In this document: positions 1 through 6,553 of the stretch, piece after piece
How the letters are laid out: each line of letters starts with the position of its first letter
How positions within the stretch are numbered: the first letter of the stretch is position 1
The notes under the pieces: generated by a model
The model's input: the letters and a program-made list of their open reading frames with translations, nothing else
Databases searched by the model: none
Told to the model about the DNA's origin: nothing
Assembly: GCA_023387135.1 (NCBI GenBank)
Contig: JAEWIK010000037.1
Location: 1 to 12,795 of the forward strand
DNA: 12,795 nucleotides
Direction of reading: 5' to 3'
Source: Actinomycetes bacterium
Lineage (GTDB): Bacteria; Actinomycetota; Actinomycetes; Propionibacteriales; Propionibacteriaceae
Translations under genes and position numbers: made by a program

Positions 1-302
1 TTCGGGGGGCGCTGGGAATAGTCACGCGGCGGCGGACCGTGGACGATGCCACCGCCGGGCCACTGGGGCGCACGGGGCGAACCCTGACGGGCGCGACCGG
101 TGCCCTTCTGGCGCCACGGCTTGGCGCCACCGCCCGCGACCTGGCCGCGGGTCTTGGTGGCGTGAGTGCCCTGGCGGGCTGCGGCCTGCTGGGCCACGAC
201 CACCTGGTGGATCAACGGGACGTTGGTCTGGACGTCGAAGTCCTTGGCGGGCAGCTCGACTGTGTCGGACTTCGTGCCCAGCACGGGAACTGTGAGGCTC
301 AT
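1..302 (-). CDS. rplD: 50S ribosomal protein L4 (partial, C-terminus off window)
   Basis: L4 is a primary assembly protein of the large subunit that binds 23S rRNA and reaches into the exit tunnel. In E. coli it also represses the S10 operon. The visible 100 codons begin MSLTVPVLG and contain the basic L4 signature [15 protein letters not shown], followed by the glycine-rich PGGGIVHGP loop. The family is usually about 205-220 residues, so roughly half is present and the gene continues beyond base 1. The ATG shares an ATGA overlap with the rplC stop, which indicates translational coupling. An AAGGGAG ribosome-binding site lies 7 bases upstream, inside the end of rplC. The order rpsJ-rplC-rplD is the canonical S10 operon order. 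No break is seen in the visible part. Confidence 0.96.
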   Translation of the reverse strand, partial: MSLTVPVLGTKSDTVELPAKDFDVQTNVPLIHQVVVAQQAAARQGTHATKTRGQVAGGGAKPWRQKGTGRARQGSPRAPQWPGGGIVHGPPPRDYSQRPP

Positions 303-955
303 GCCTGGACTCCCTTCTTGGCTGCCGTCCGCACGACGACGAGGGCGCCCTTGGGTCCGGGCACCGAGCCCTTGACCAGGATCAGCCCGCGCTCGGCGTC
401 GACGGCGTGAATCGTGAGGTTCTGCACGGTGACCTTCTCGACGCCCATCCGGCCGGCCATCCGCGTGCCCTTGAAGACGTGGGACGGGGTGGCGGAGGAG
501 CCGATGGAGCCCGGCGAGCGGTGCTTGCGGTGCACACCGTGGGAGGCGCGCAGGCCGCCGAAGCCGTGACGCTTCATGACGCCCGCGGTGCCCTTGCCCT
601 TGCTGACACCCGTCACATCGACGATCTCGCCGGAGGCGAAGACCTCGGCGGTCAGTTCCTGGCCGAGGGTGTAGGTGGTGGCGTCGGCGGTGCGCAGCTC
701 GACGAGGTGCTTGCGGGGGGTGACCCCGGCGCGCTCGAAGTGGCCCGCTGCGGGCTTGGTGACGTTCTTGGCCTTGACGGCGCCGAACCCGAGCTGGACG
801 GCCGCGTAGCCGTCGACATCAGGGGTGCGGATCTGGGTGACCACATTGGGCCCGGCCTGGATGACTGTGACGGGGACGACCTGGTTGGCGTCGTTCCACA
901 CCTGAGTCATGCCGAGCTTGGTGCCCAGCAGGCCCTTGACTGTACGTTCGCTCAT
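299..955 (-). CDS. rplC: 50S ribosomal protein L3
   Basis: L3 is an early-assembling large-subunit protein whose central extension approaches the peptidyl-transferase centre. The protein is 218 residues, normal for the family, starting [18 protein letters not shown]. The L3 signature lies in the second half: [18 protein letters not shown], followed by a GTRMAGRMG stretch. The chosen ATG starts at the conserved N-terminus. A much longer open frame extends upstream but only through rpsJ in another frame, so it is not coding. A GAGGT ribosome-binding site precedes the ATG. The gap from rpsJ is 11 bases, and the stop overlaps the rplD start (ATGA). Expression is therefore expected from the S10 promoter as part of one transcript. 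Confidence 0.97.
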   Translation of the reverse strand: MSERTVKGLLGTKLGMTQVWNDANQVVPVTVIQAGPNVVTQIRTPDVDGYAAVQLGFGAVKAKNVTKPAAGHFERAGVTPRKHLVELRTADATTYTLGQELTAEVFASGEIVDVTGVSKGKGTAGVMKRHGFGGLRASHGVHRKHRSPGSIGSSATPSHVFKGTRMAGRMGVEKVTVQNLTIHAVDAERGLILVKGSVPGPKGALVVVRTAAKKGVQA

Positions 956-966
956 CTGCGCTGACC

Positions 967-1278
967 TCACGGAAGCTTGATCTCGATGTCGACACCCGCC
1001 GGCAGGTCGAGGCGCATGAGCGAGTCGACCGTCTTCGGCGTGGGATCGAGGATGTCGATCAGCCGCTTGTGGGTGCGCATCTCGAAATGCTCGCGGCTGT
1101 CCTTGTACTTGTGCGGCGAACGGATCACGCAGAACACGTTCTTCTCTGTAGGCAGCGGCACGGGGCCTGCCACCTTCGCGCCGGTACGGGTCACGGTGTC
1201 GACGATCTTCTTCGCCGAGGAGTCGATGACCTCGTGGTCGTAAGCCCGGAGTCGGATCCGGATCTTCTGTCCCGCCAC
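967..1278 (-). CDS. rpsJ: 30S ribosomal protein S10 (NusE)
   Basis: S10 is a small-subunit head protein. As NusE it also joins NusB and NusG in transcription antitermination, which couples RNA polymerase to the ribosome. The 103-residue protein begins with a GTG codon ([10 protein letters not shown] when decoded) and contains [10 protein letters not shown], a hallmark of the family, near residues 12-21. The conserved PLPT segment near residues 41-44 and a C-terminal IEIKLP follow. GTG at 1276-1278 is preferred because it starts exactly at the conserved N-terminus and has an AAGGA site about 7 bases upstream. The open frame extends further upstream, but that part has no family resemblance. It is the first gene of the S10 operon. 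Confidence 0.97.
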   Translation of the reverse strand: MAGQKIRIRLRAYDHEVIDSSAKKIVDTVTRTGAKVAGPVPLPTEKNVFCVIRSPHKYKDSREHFEMRTHKRLIDILDPTPKTVDSLMRLDLPAGVDIEIKLP

Positions 1279-1473
1279 TGGATGTCCTTCTTCTCGTCGT
1301 TGCTCGGCCGGTGCATCTTCCGGACAAGCTGTTCCTCCGACCCCCGGGGTCGGGCGTGTCGGGCCTGTTCTGGGCCGCACGCGATCCGTTTCTCGTTGGG
1401 TCGTGGTAGGGCCCGGCACTGACGCGCCAGACGTCCCGAGGGGCCGCCACATGAGCGTCCCCGTCGGAGCAAC
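1279..1473 (-). promoter_or_regulatory. S10 operon 5' leader with hairpin
   Basis: This is the inferred untranslated leader between the candidate S10 promoter and the rpsJ start, about 195 nt. The strongest local structure is at 1337-1353: a perfect 7-bp stem (CCGACCC paired with GGGTCGG) closed by a 3-base loop, about 60 bases before the GTG. It has no U-run, so a simple terminator is not evident. In E. coli the S10 leader is the site where L4 causes attenuation. I see no sequence match to that site, so a regulatory role is inferred only. The rest of the 372-base gap between rpsJ and the divergent transporter (1279-1650) holds the two promoters and no convincing gene. Confidence 0.4.
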
Positions 1474-1479
1474 CTGTCG

Positions 1480-1508
1480 ATTCTCCCATGTGAGGCAAGC
1501 AGATGCAA
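1480..1508 (-). promoter_or_regulatory. Candidate S10 operon promoter
   Basis: Read on the minus strand, TTGCAT (1503-1508) and GAGAAT (1480-1485) are separated by exactly 17 bases, matching a sigma-70 type arrangement. The -35 keeps TTG and the -10 matches four of six consensus bases. Transcription would start near 1473 and run into rpsJ. The -35 is embedded in TTTTGC, as is the -35 of the str promoter at the other end of the window. Confidence 0.55.
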
Positions 1509-1638
1509 AATCTGCCGGGCGCGGCAGGCACCGGTCAGGCGAGCCGACCGGGCAGCCCTCGTCAACATCCTCGGCGGACCCCCGCGAGGCCGACGTCCCA
1601 CGCCCTGACGAGCGCCGGGAAGTGGCTGTGCCAAGGCC

Positions 1639-1644
1639 CAGAAT
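1639..1644 (+). promoter_or_regulatory. -10 element for the EamA transporter, leaderless type
   Basis: CAGAAT lies exactly 6 bases before the GTG at 1651 and matches the -10 consensus at the key A2 and T6 positions. No Shine-Dalgarno sequence is present in the preceding 12 bases. This spacing puts the transcription start on or next to the start codon, so a leaderless mRNA is inferred. Confidence 0.5.
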
Positions 1645-1650
1645 AGTCGA

Positions 1651-2628
1651 GTGACAACCACCTCAGCACCAGTCGGCGTCGCCGTGCCCACCCGCCGTCG
1701 CCTCGGTCTGGGGGTCTTCCTCGGCGTCGCCGCGTCGGCCACGTTCGGGATCTCCGGGCCCATGGCCCGTTCCCTGTTCGAGATCGGGTGGACGCCGATC
1801 GCCACCGTCTTCTGGCGCTGCCTGCTCGCCTCGGTGGTCCTGGTGCCCTTCGGGCTGTGGAGCATGCGGGGCAGGCTGCGCGACATCCTCGCCGAGTGGC
1901 GCGTCATCGTCGCCTTCGGCGCCATGGGTGTCGCCTGCTCGCAGTTCATGTTCTACAGCGCCGTGAGCAGGATGGACGTCGGGGTGGCGCTGCTCATCGA
2001 ATACATGGCGCCGGTGCTGCTGGTCGCCGTCGCCTGGGCCCGCACCCGCAGGGCACCCTCGGGGCTGGTCCTGGCAGGGGTGGCGGCGGCAGTGGCGGGC
2101 CTGGTCTGCGTGCTCAATCCCGGCGGGGCGACACCCGACCCGCTGGGCGTCGTCTTCGCGCTCATCTCGACGGTGGGCGCCGCGTGCTACTTCGTCATCG
2201 GGGCGCGGACGACCCGGCTCTCCCCCATCGCCCTGTCCGCTTTCGGGCTGCCGTGCGGCGCGGCGCTGCTGGGGGTGCTGATCCTGCTCGGTGTCGTCCC
2301 CTACGCGACTCCCCTGCGTGACGTCGCCATCCTCGGCCAGCCGTTCGCCTGGTGGGTGCCCCTCGCCGTGGTCGCGGTGATGGCCACCGCCTTGGCCTAC
2401 GCGCTCGGGGTGACGGGCTCGTCCCTGATGGGCGCCCGCCTGTCCTCCTTCGTCAGCCTCTCCGAAGTGCTCTTCGCCGCCGTCCTGTCCGCCATCCTGC
2501 TGGGAGAGATCCCCGCGTGGCTCCAGCTCGTCGGCGCCGTCCTCATCATCACCGGCGTCGTCCTCGTCCGCCTCGCCGCCGACGACGACGCCACGCCGAA
2601 GCAGCTGGCGGTCACCGACCTCGGCTGA
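1651..2628 (+). CDS. DMT superfamily (EamA/RhtA-like) transporter
   Basis: This is an integral membrane permease of the drug/metabolite transporter superfamily. Members export amino acids, nucleosides, sugars or other small metabolites, and the substrate cannot be read from the sequence. The 325-residue protein has about ten hydrophobic segments in two EamA repeats, roughly residues 20-150 and 165-310. Family-like features include [13 protein letters not shown] in the first helix region, [18 protein letters not shown] at the end of the first repeat, and [18 protein letters not shown] followed by [14 protein letters not shown] at the end of the second. The start is a GTG with a -10 hexamer six bases before it and no Shine-Dalgarno site. 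It is divergent from rpsJ and converges on glnS with a 33-base gap, so it is probably monocistronic. It has no obvious link to the translation genes beside it. Confidence 0.88.
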   Translation: MTTTSAPVGVAVPTRRRLGLGVFLGVAASATFGISGPMARSLFEIGWTPIATVFWRCLLASVVLVPFGLWSMRGRLRDILAEWRVIVAFGAMGVACSQFMFYSAVSRMDVGVALLIEYMAPVLLVAVAWARTRRAPSGLVLAGVAAAVAGLVCVLNPGGATPDPLGVVFALISTVGAACYFVIGARTTRLSPIALSAFGLPCGAALLGVLILLGVVPYATPLRDVAILGQPFAWWVPLAVVAVMATALAYALGVTGSSLMGARLSSFVSLSEVLFAAVLSAILLGEIPAWLQLVGAVLIITGVVLVRLAADDDATPKQLAVTDLG

Positions 2629-2629
2629 C

Positions 2630-2644
2630 CCGGCACACCGCCGG
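2630..2644. terminator. Weak candidate bidirectional terminator
   Basis: The 33-base gap between the convergent transporter and glnS stop codons contains a 5-bp GC stem, CCGGC paired with GCCGG, around a 5-base loop. There is no T-run on either side. Its location suits a shared terminator, but the stem is short and could be chance in GC-rich DNA. Confidence 0.25.
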
Positions 2645-2661
2645 CCGCCGCGAGTCGGGCC

Positions 2662-4353
2662 TCAGCCCTGGCGCTTCTGGATGCTGGCCCATTCGTCGCG
2701 CAGGCCCACCGTCCTGTGGAACAGCAGGGGCGTACGGGGGTCGGCGGCGAAGTAGCCCAGGCGCTCGAACTGGACGACGGCGCCGGGCTCGGTCTCGGCG
2801 AGGGCCGCTTCGAGCTTGCAGCCTTCCAGGAGCTCGCGCGAGGTCGGGTTGAGGTCGTCCATGGGGTCGCCGGTCGACTCGCCGGGGACCTCGGCGGTGA
2901 ACAGCCTGTCGTACAGCGCGACGGTGCCGTCGACAGCGTGCGCCGCCGAGACCCAGTGCATCGTCGACTTCACCTTGCGCCCGTCGGGAGCGTCCCCACC
3001 GCGGGTCGCGGGGTCGTAGGTGGCGTGCACGGCCAGCACGTTGCCGTCGGCGTCCTTCTCGACGTGGGTAGCGGTCACCAGGTACGCGCCACGCAGGCGG
3101 ACCTCGCGTCCGGGCGAGAGCCTGAAGAACTTGGGCGGCGGCACCTCGGCGAAGTCCTCGCTCTCGATGAAGAGTTCGCCGCTGAAGGCCACCCGACGGG
3201 TGCCGTCGGCGGGGTTCTCGGGGTTGTTGCCGACCTCGAACCACTCCACCACCGCAGAACCGTCGGCGGACGTCGGCCAGTTGTCGATGACCAGCCGCAG
3301 TGGGTGCAACACCGCCATCCGGCGCTGGGCCGTGCGGTTGAGCTCCACGCGGACGAACGACTCCAACTCTTCGAGGGTGTGGCGGGAGTTCGTCTTGTTG
3401 ATGCCGATGTGGGTGCAGAACGAGCGGATGGCGCTCGCGGGATAGCCGCGCCTGCGCAGGCCGCTCAGGGTCGGCATGCGGGGGTCGTCCCAGCCCTCCA
3501 CGATCTTGTCGTTGACGAGCTGCATGAGCCGGCGCTTCGACGTGATCGTGTGGGTGAGTTCGAGCCTCGCGAACTCGAGCTGCTTCGGCTTCTCGTACGG
3601 CAGGTCGAGGTGGTCGAGGAACCAGTCGTAGAGCGGACGGTGCGCGACGAACTCCAGCGTGCACATCGAGTGCGTGACGCCCTCGAGCGCGTCCGACTGC
3701 CCGTGTGCCCAGTCGTAGGTCGGGTAGATGCACCACTCGTCCCCGGTGCGGAAGTGGTGCCCGCGGCGGATCCTGTACATGACCGGGTCGCGCAACTGCA
3801 TGTTCTCGGCCTGCATGTCGATCTTGGCGCGCAGCACCCGGGAGCCGTCGTCGAACTCGCCCGCCCGCATGCTGCGGAACAGGTCGAGGTTCTCCTCAGG
3901 GGAGCGGTCGCGGTACGGGCTCTCGATGCCCTGCTTGCCGAAGCCGCCGCGCTGTGCGGAGATCGTCTCGGGGTCCTGGTCGTCGACGTAGGCGAGCCCC
4001 CTGGTCACCAGCGACTCGGCCCACTCGTACAACCTGCCGAAGTAGTCGGACGCATGGACGACGCTGGCGGGAGTGAAGCCCAGCCACTGGATGTCGGCGA
4101 TGATCGACGCCGCGTACTCGGCTTCCTCGGTGTCGGGGTTCGTGTCGTCGAAGCGCACGTTGCAGACGCCGCCGAAGCGCTCGGCGATGCCGAAGTCGGC
4201 GGTGATCGCCTTGGCGTGCCCGATGTGGAGGTAGCCGTTGGGTTCGGGTGGGAACCTCGTCTGGACGCGCCCCGAGTACGTGCCTGCCGCGTTGTCGGCG
4301 GCAACCGTGTCGGCGATGAAGTCGCCGGCCGAGGAGAGATCGGGCGCTGTCAT
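2662..4353 (-). CDS. glnS: Glutamine--tRNA ligase (GlnRS)
   Basis: This cytoplasmic class Ib synthetase charges tRNA-Gln directly with glutamine using ATP. The 563-residue length is close to the roughly 555 residues of E. coli GlnRS. The catalytic Rossmann domain carries the class I signature PPEPNGYLHIGHAK, with HIGH at residues 43-46. The second ATP motif appears as ITSKRR near residues 270-275, in place of VMSKRK in E. coli. WDDPRMPTLSGLRRRGY follows. Residues from about 340 onward form the anticodon-binding beta-barrel part. No YqeY-like C-terminal extension, as in Deinococcus-type GlnRS, is present. The ATG lacks a Shine-Dalgarno site and has TAGTTT seven bases upstream, suggesting leaderless translation. 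It lies 114 bases downstream of gltX. GlnRS rather than GluRS is assigned because the signature is the eukaryote-like PPEPNG form; the gltX product carries APSPTG. Confidence 0.96.
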   Translation of the reverse strand: MTAPDLSSAGDFIADTVAADNAAGTYSGRVQTRFPPEPNGYLHIGHAKAITADFGIAERFGGVCNVRFDDTNPDTEEAEYAASIIADIQWLGFTPASVVHASDYFGRLYEWAESLVTRGLAYVDDQDPETISAQRGGFGKQGIESPYRDRSPEENLDLFRSMRAGEFDDGSRVLRAKIDMQAENMQLRDPVMYRIRRGHHFRTGDEWCIYPTYDWAHGQSDALEGVTHSMCTLEFVAHRPLYDWFLDHLDLPYEKPKQLEFARLELTHTITSKRRLMQLVNDKIVEGWDDPRMPTLSGLRRRGYPASAIRSFCTHIGINKTNSRHTLEELESFVRVELNRTAQRRMAVLHPLRLVIDNWPTSADGSAVVEWFEVGNNPENPADGTRRVAFSGELFIESEDFAEVPPPKFFRLSPGREVRLRGAYLVTATHVEKDADGNVLAVHATYDPATRGGDAPDGRKVKSTMHWVSAAHAVDGTVALYDRLFTAEVPGESTGDPMDDLNPTSRELLEGCKLEAALAETEPGAVVQFERLGYFAADPRTPLLFHRTVGLRDEWASIQKRQG

Positions 4354-4360
4354 GCCGCTG

Positions 4361-4366
4361 AAACTA
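4361..4366 (-). promoter_or_regulatory. -10 element for glnS, leaderless type
   Basis: On the minus strand TAGTTT ends seven bases before the glnS ATG and fits the TAnnnT form of a -10. No ribosome-binding site is visible between it and the ATG. No good -35 is evident 16-18 bases upstream. The element suggests that glnS has its own promoter separate from gltX. Confidence 0.5.
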
Positions 4367-4434
4367 CCAGTTCACGAGGGGCTCGATTGACGCCCCCGGA
4401 GCCGCGGAGACCGTGCTGGCTCCCAGCCCGGGAC

Positions 4435-4453
4435 CGACCCGCCTGCCGGGTCG
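4435..4453 (-). terminator. Candidate gltX terminator
   Basis: A perfect 7-bp stem (CGACCCG paired with CGGGTCG) with a 5-base loop begins 14 bases after the gltX stop codon. The transcript after it is GC-rich without a U-run, as is common for actinobacterial hairpins. It sits between gltX and the separate glnS promoter signal. Confidence 0.45.
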
Positions 4454-4467
4454 ACAGGACCGCCTGG

Positions 4468-5952
4468 CTAGGCCTGCGCGGCCGAGGCGAGGGCGGCGCG
4501 CAGCCGCGCGAGCGAGGAGTCCCTGCCCAGCAGTTCCATCGACTCGAACAGCGGCGGCGACACCCGCGAACCCGTGACTGCCACCCTGACAGGGCCGAAG
4601 GCGAACTTGGGCTTGAGCCCGAGGCCCTCGACCAGGCGGGAGCGCAGCGCCTCCTCGATCTCCTCGTGGCCGAAGGCTGCGAGACCCTCCAGGGCGTCCA
4701 CCGCCTCGGTGAGCACCCGTCCGGCGTCCCCGTCCAGCGTCGCCCGGGAGTCGTCCGCGATCACGAGGTCGGCATCGGACGTGAAGAGGAAGCCGAGCTT
4801 CGGCAGTGCCTCGTCGAGGGTCACGAGCCGCTCCTGGATGAGCGGCACCGCCCGCTTGAGCAGGTCAGCCGTCGCGGCGTCCGGGGTCGACGGCCACCGC
4901 CTCGTCCACACCAGGTGTTCGATGAGGCGGTCGCCGAGTTCGGCAGGATCGAGCGCCCTGATGTAGTGGCCGTTCAGCGAGTTCAGCTTGGCCAGATCGA
5001 AGATGGGGCCGGTGGTGTTGACCTTCGACCACTCGAAACCCGCCACGAACTCGTCGAAGCTCTCGACCTCGTTGGCCCCCTCCGCCGCCGGGTAGCCCAG
5101 GAGCTGGAGGAAGTTGCGCAGCGCCTCGGGCAGGTAGCCCTGCTCCCTGAACCACATCAGCCTGGCGGCGGGGTTCTTGCGCTTGGAGATCTTCGACTTG
5201 TCGGTGTTCCGCAGCAGCGGCATGTGCGCGAAGGCGGGCGGGGTGAGGCCCAGCCAGCGGTACAGCAGCAGGTGCTTGGGGGTGGACGAGATCCACTCCT
5301 CGCCACGCACCACGTGCGTGATCCCCATGAGGTGGTCGTCGACCACCACGGCCAGGTGATAGGTCGGGAAACCGTCGGCCTTGAGGATCACCTGGTCGTC
5401 GGGACGGGGGGTGCTCACCTCGCCGCGGATCAGGTCGGTGAAGCTCGTCGGCGCGTCGTCCGGAATCAGCATGCGGACGACGGGGGTCTCGCTGAAGCCG
5501 GGCAACGCCGCGCGCTCCTCGCGCGTCCTGCCGTAGCAGAGCCTGTCGTAACCGGTGGTCGCCTGCTTGGTGCGTGCCTGTTCGGCGCGCATCTCCGCCA
5601 GCCGCTCGGGAGAGCACCAGCAGTGGTAGGCGTGCCCGTCGGCCAGCAGCCTGTCGACGAACGGACGGTAGGTGTCGAGCCGCTCGGACTGCCGGTACGG
5701 CGCATACGGGCCGCCCACGTCGGGCCCCTCGTCCCAGGGCAGGCCAAGCCACCGCAGCGTCTCGAAGATCTGGCTCTCGGACTCGGCGACGTAGCGCGCC
5801 CTGTCGGTGTCCTCGATGCGCAACACGAACGCGCCGCCCGTCTTGCGGGCGTAGGCGAGGTTGAACAGCGACATGTACGCGGTGCCGACGTGCGGATCGC
5901 CGGTCGGGGACGGAGCAACGCGGAGCCGGGCTGGAGTCAGGGTGTCTGTCAT
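4468..5952 (-). CDS. gltX: Glutamate--tRNA ligase (GluRS)
   Basis: This class Ib synthetase attaches glutamate to tRNA-Glu. In organisms lacking GlnRS it may also charge tRNA-Gln for later amidation by GatCAB. The 494-residue protein has the usual family length. The first ATP motif lies in APSPTGDPHVGTAY, with HVGT at residues 21-24, and the second is KISKR at residues 254-258. FVLRIEDTDRAR near residue 42 is characteristic. Cysteines 111, 113 and 139 resemble the zinc-binding cluster of E. coli GluRS, although the fourth ligand is not conserved. The ATG at 5952 starts just before the catalytic domain; the frame extends 26 codons upstream through non-family sequence. No Shine-Dalgarno site precedes it, and TATCCT lies nine bases upstream. 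It is divergent from the DUF6325-like gene. Because glnS is adjacent, a glutamate-specific discriminating enzyme is expected but not proven. Confidence 0.96.
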   Translation of the reverse strand: MTDTLTPARLRVAPSPTGDPHVGTAYMSLFNLAYARKTGGAFVLRIEDTDRARYVAESESQIFETLRWLGLPWDEGPDVGGPYAPYRQSERLDTYRPFVDRLLADGHAYHCWCSPERLAEMRAEQARTKQATTGYDRLCYGRTREERAALPGFSETPVVRMLIPDDAPTSFTDLIRGEVSTPRPDDQVILKADGFPTYHLAVVVDDHLMGITHVVRGEEWISSTPKHLLLYRWLGLTPPAFAHMPLLRNTDKSKISKRKNPAARLMWFREQGYLPEALRNFLQLLGYPAAEGANEVESFDEFVAGFEWSKVNTTGPIFDLAKLNSLNGHYIRALDPAELGDRLIEHLVWTRRWPSTPDAATADLLKRAVPLIQERLVTLDEALPKLGFLFTSDADLVIADDSRATLDGDAGRVLTEAVDALEGLAAFGHEEIEEALRSRLVEGLGLKPKFAFGPVRVAVTGSRVSPPLFESMELLGRDSSLARLRAALASAAQA

Positions 5953-5961
5953 GGCCGCTAC

Positions 5962-5967
5962 AGGATA
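5962..5967 (-). promoter_or_regulatory. -10 element for gltX
   Basis: TATCCT on the minus strand ends nine bases before the gltX ATG and fits the TAnnnT form. Transcription starting about seven bases downstream would leave a leader of only two or three bases. No Shine-Dalgarno site is visible. The CCGGCGCCGG palindrome starts five bases upstream of the hexamer. Confidence 0.5.
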
Positions 5968-5972
5968 GACGA

Positions 5973-5982
5973 CCGGCGCCGG
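5973..5982. repeat. CCGGCGCCGG palindrome, copy 1 (gltX side)
   Basis: This perfect 10-bp palindrome, extendable to ACCGGCGCCGGT, lies between the presumed -35 and -10 positions of gltX. An identical core lies 75 bases away on the other side of the divergent region. It could be an operator, but it is also a GC-rich word of the sort expected in this genome. Confidence 0.35.
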
Positions 5983-6047
5983 TGTCCCGGTCGGCCGGAG
6001 ACGTCGTCCGCTCCCCGCCGTGACCCACAACGCCTCGCCGAAACGCT

Positions 6048-6057
6048 CCGGCGCCGG
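6048..6057. repeat. CCGGCGCCGG palindrome, copy 2 (DUF6325 side)
   Basis: This is the second identical 10-bp palindrome in the 127-base divergent region. It lies ten bases upstream of the TATGCT hexamer of the plus-strand gene, in promoter spacer position. Confidence 0.35.
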
Positions 6058-6067
6058 CCCGCGCTCC

Positions 6068-6073
6068 TATGCT
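6068..6073 (+). promoter_or_regulatory. -10 element for the DUF6325-like gene, leaderless type
   Basis: TATGCT sits exactly six bases before the ATG at 6080. The intervening TCAGCC and the bases upstream contain no Shine-Dalgarno sequence. This is one of the clearest leaderless-type starts in the window. Confidence 0.6.
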
Positions 6074-6079
6074 TCAGCC

Positions 6080-6526
6080 ATGACGCAGATGGAGGAGCAC
6101 GTCGGCCCGGTGGAGATCATCGCCTTCCACCTGCCGGAGGGCATGTCGCCCGAGCCGTGGCAGCAGCTCCACGCCGCCGTCGACGCGGGGCTCCTGCGGG
6201 TGCTCGATCTCGAGTTCCTGCACCGCGTCGGCGAGGACGAGGCCGAACTGCTCGACGCCGCCGACCTGCCCGAGGTGGTGGGGTTCACGGTGCCGGGCTT
6301 CGAGGGCTCGGCGACGGGCCTGCTCGACGACGACGACGTCGTGGGAGTGCTGGCGGAGGTCGCGATCGGCAGCGTGGTGGCGGTGCTCTTCGTGGAGCAC
6401 CTCTCGATGATGCCCGTCATGGCGGCCTTCGAGAGCCACGGCGCCGTCACGGTGCTGGAGGGCCCGGTCGACGCCGACGAACTGGCCCGCGTGATCGACG
6501 AGGCCGACCGGGCAGGCAAGGCGTGA
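6080..6526 (+). CDS. Small DUF6325/DUF1269-like protein, function unknown
   Basis: This 148-residue acidic protein has no known enzymatic role. It begins with GPVEIIAFHLP near residues 9-19, followed by VDAGLLRVLDLEFLHRV near residues 34-50. It then has a hydrophobic stretch, IGSVVAVLFVEH near residues 96-107, and a C-terminal LEGPVDADELARVIDE. This layout resembles the actinobacterial DUF6325 family, in which a GPVE start, an 'IR-LDL-F' strand and a 'G-A-VLF-E' strand recur. The match is from memory and was not searched. The hydrophobic stretch reads as a buried strand more than a membrane helix. The ATG at 6080 is chosen over an in-frame ATG at 6020 because TATGCT precedes it by six bases and the domain starts there. 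The sugar kinase follows 27 bases downstream, so the two may be cotranscribed. Confidence 0.75.
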   Translation: MTQMEEHVGPVEIIAFHLPEGMSPEPWQQLHAAVDAGLLRVLDLEFLHRVGEDEAELLDAADLPEVVGFTVPGFEGSATGLLDDDDVVGVLAEVAIGSVVAVLFVEHLSMMPVMAAFESHGAVTVLEGPVDADELARVIDEADRAGKA

Positions 6527-6541
6527 CCGCCCGGGGATAAC

Positions 6542-6547
6542 TAGGAT
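6542..6547 (+). promoter_or_regulatory. -10 element or overlapping Shine-Dalgarno before the sugar kinase
   Basis: TAGGAT lies exactly six bases before the ATG at 6554. It can be read as a -10 giving a leaderless transcript. Alternatively the AGGA inside it, seven bases from the ATG, could act as a ribosome-binding site on a transcript coming from the upstream gene. The sequence alone does not decide between these. Confidence 0.4.
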
Positions 6548-6553
6548 GCCGCC

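Noticed and set aside
299..1531. A 410-codon reading of rplC extended upstream
   Set aside because: The L3 homology begins at the ATG at 955. The upstream extension runs through rpsJ in another frame and has no family similarity.
1191..1949. A 252-codon minus-strand frame across the rpsJ-transporter gap
   Set aside because: It overlaps rpsJ in another frame and the transporter antisense, crosses both promoters, and its product is basic and low-complexity.
6020..6079. Upstream in-frame ATG for the DUF6325-like gene
   Set aside because: It would add 20 residues without domain similarity. The -10-like TATGCT is placed six bases before the downstream ATG, which fits that start better.
2716..6540. 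A 1274-codon open frame on the plus strand
   Set aside because: It is antisense to glnS and gltX along nearly its whole length. Its product is low-complexity (rich in Gly, Arg, Val, Ala, Asp) with no family motifs. Long antisense frames are expected where third codon positions are GC-rich.
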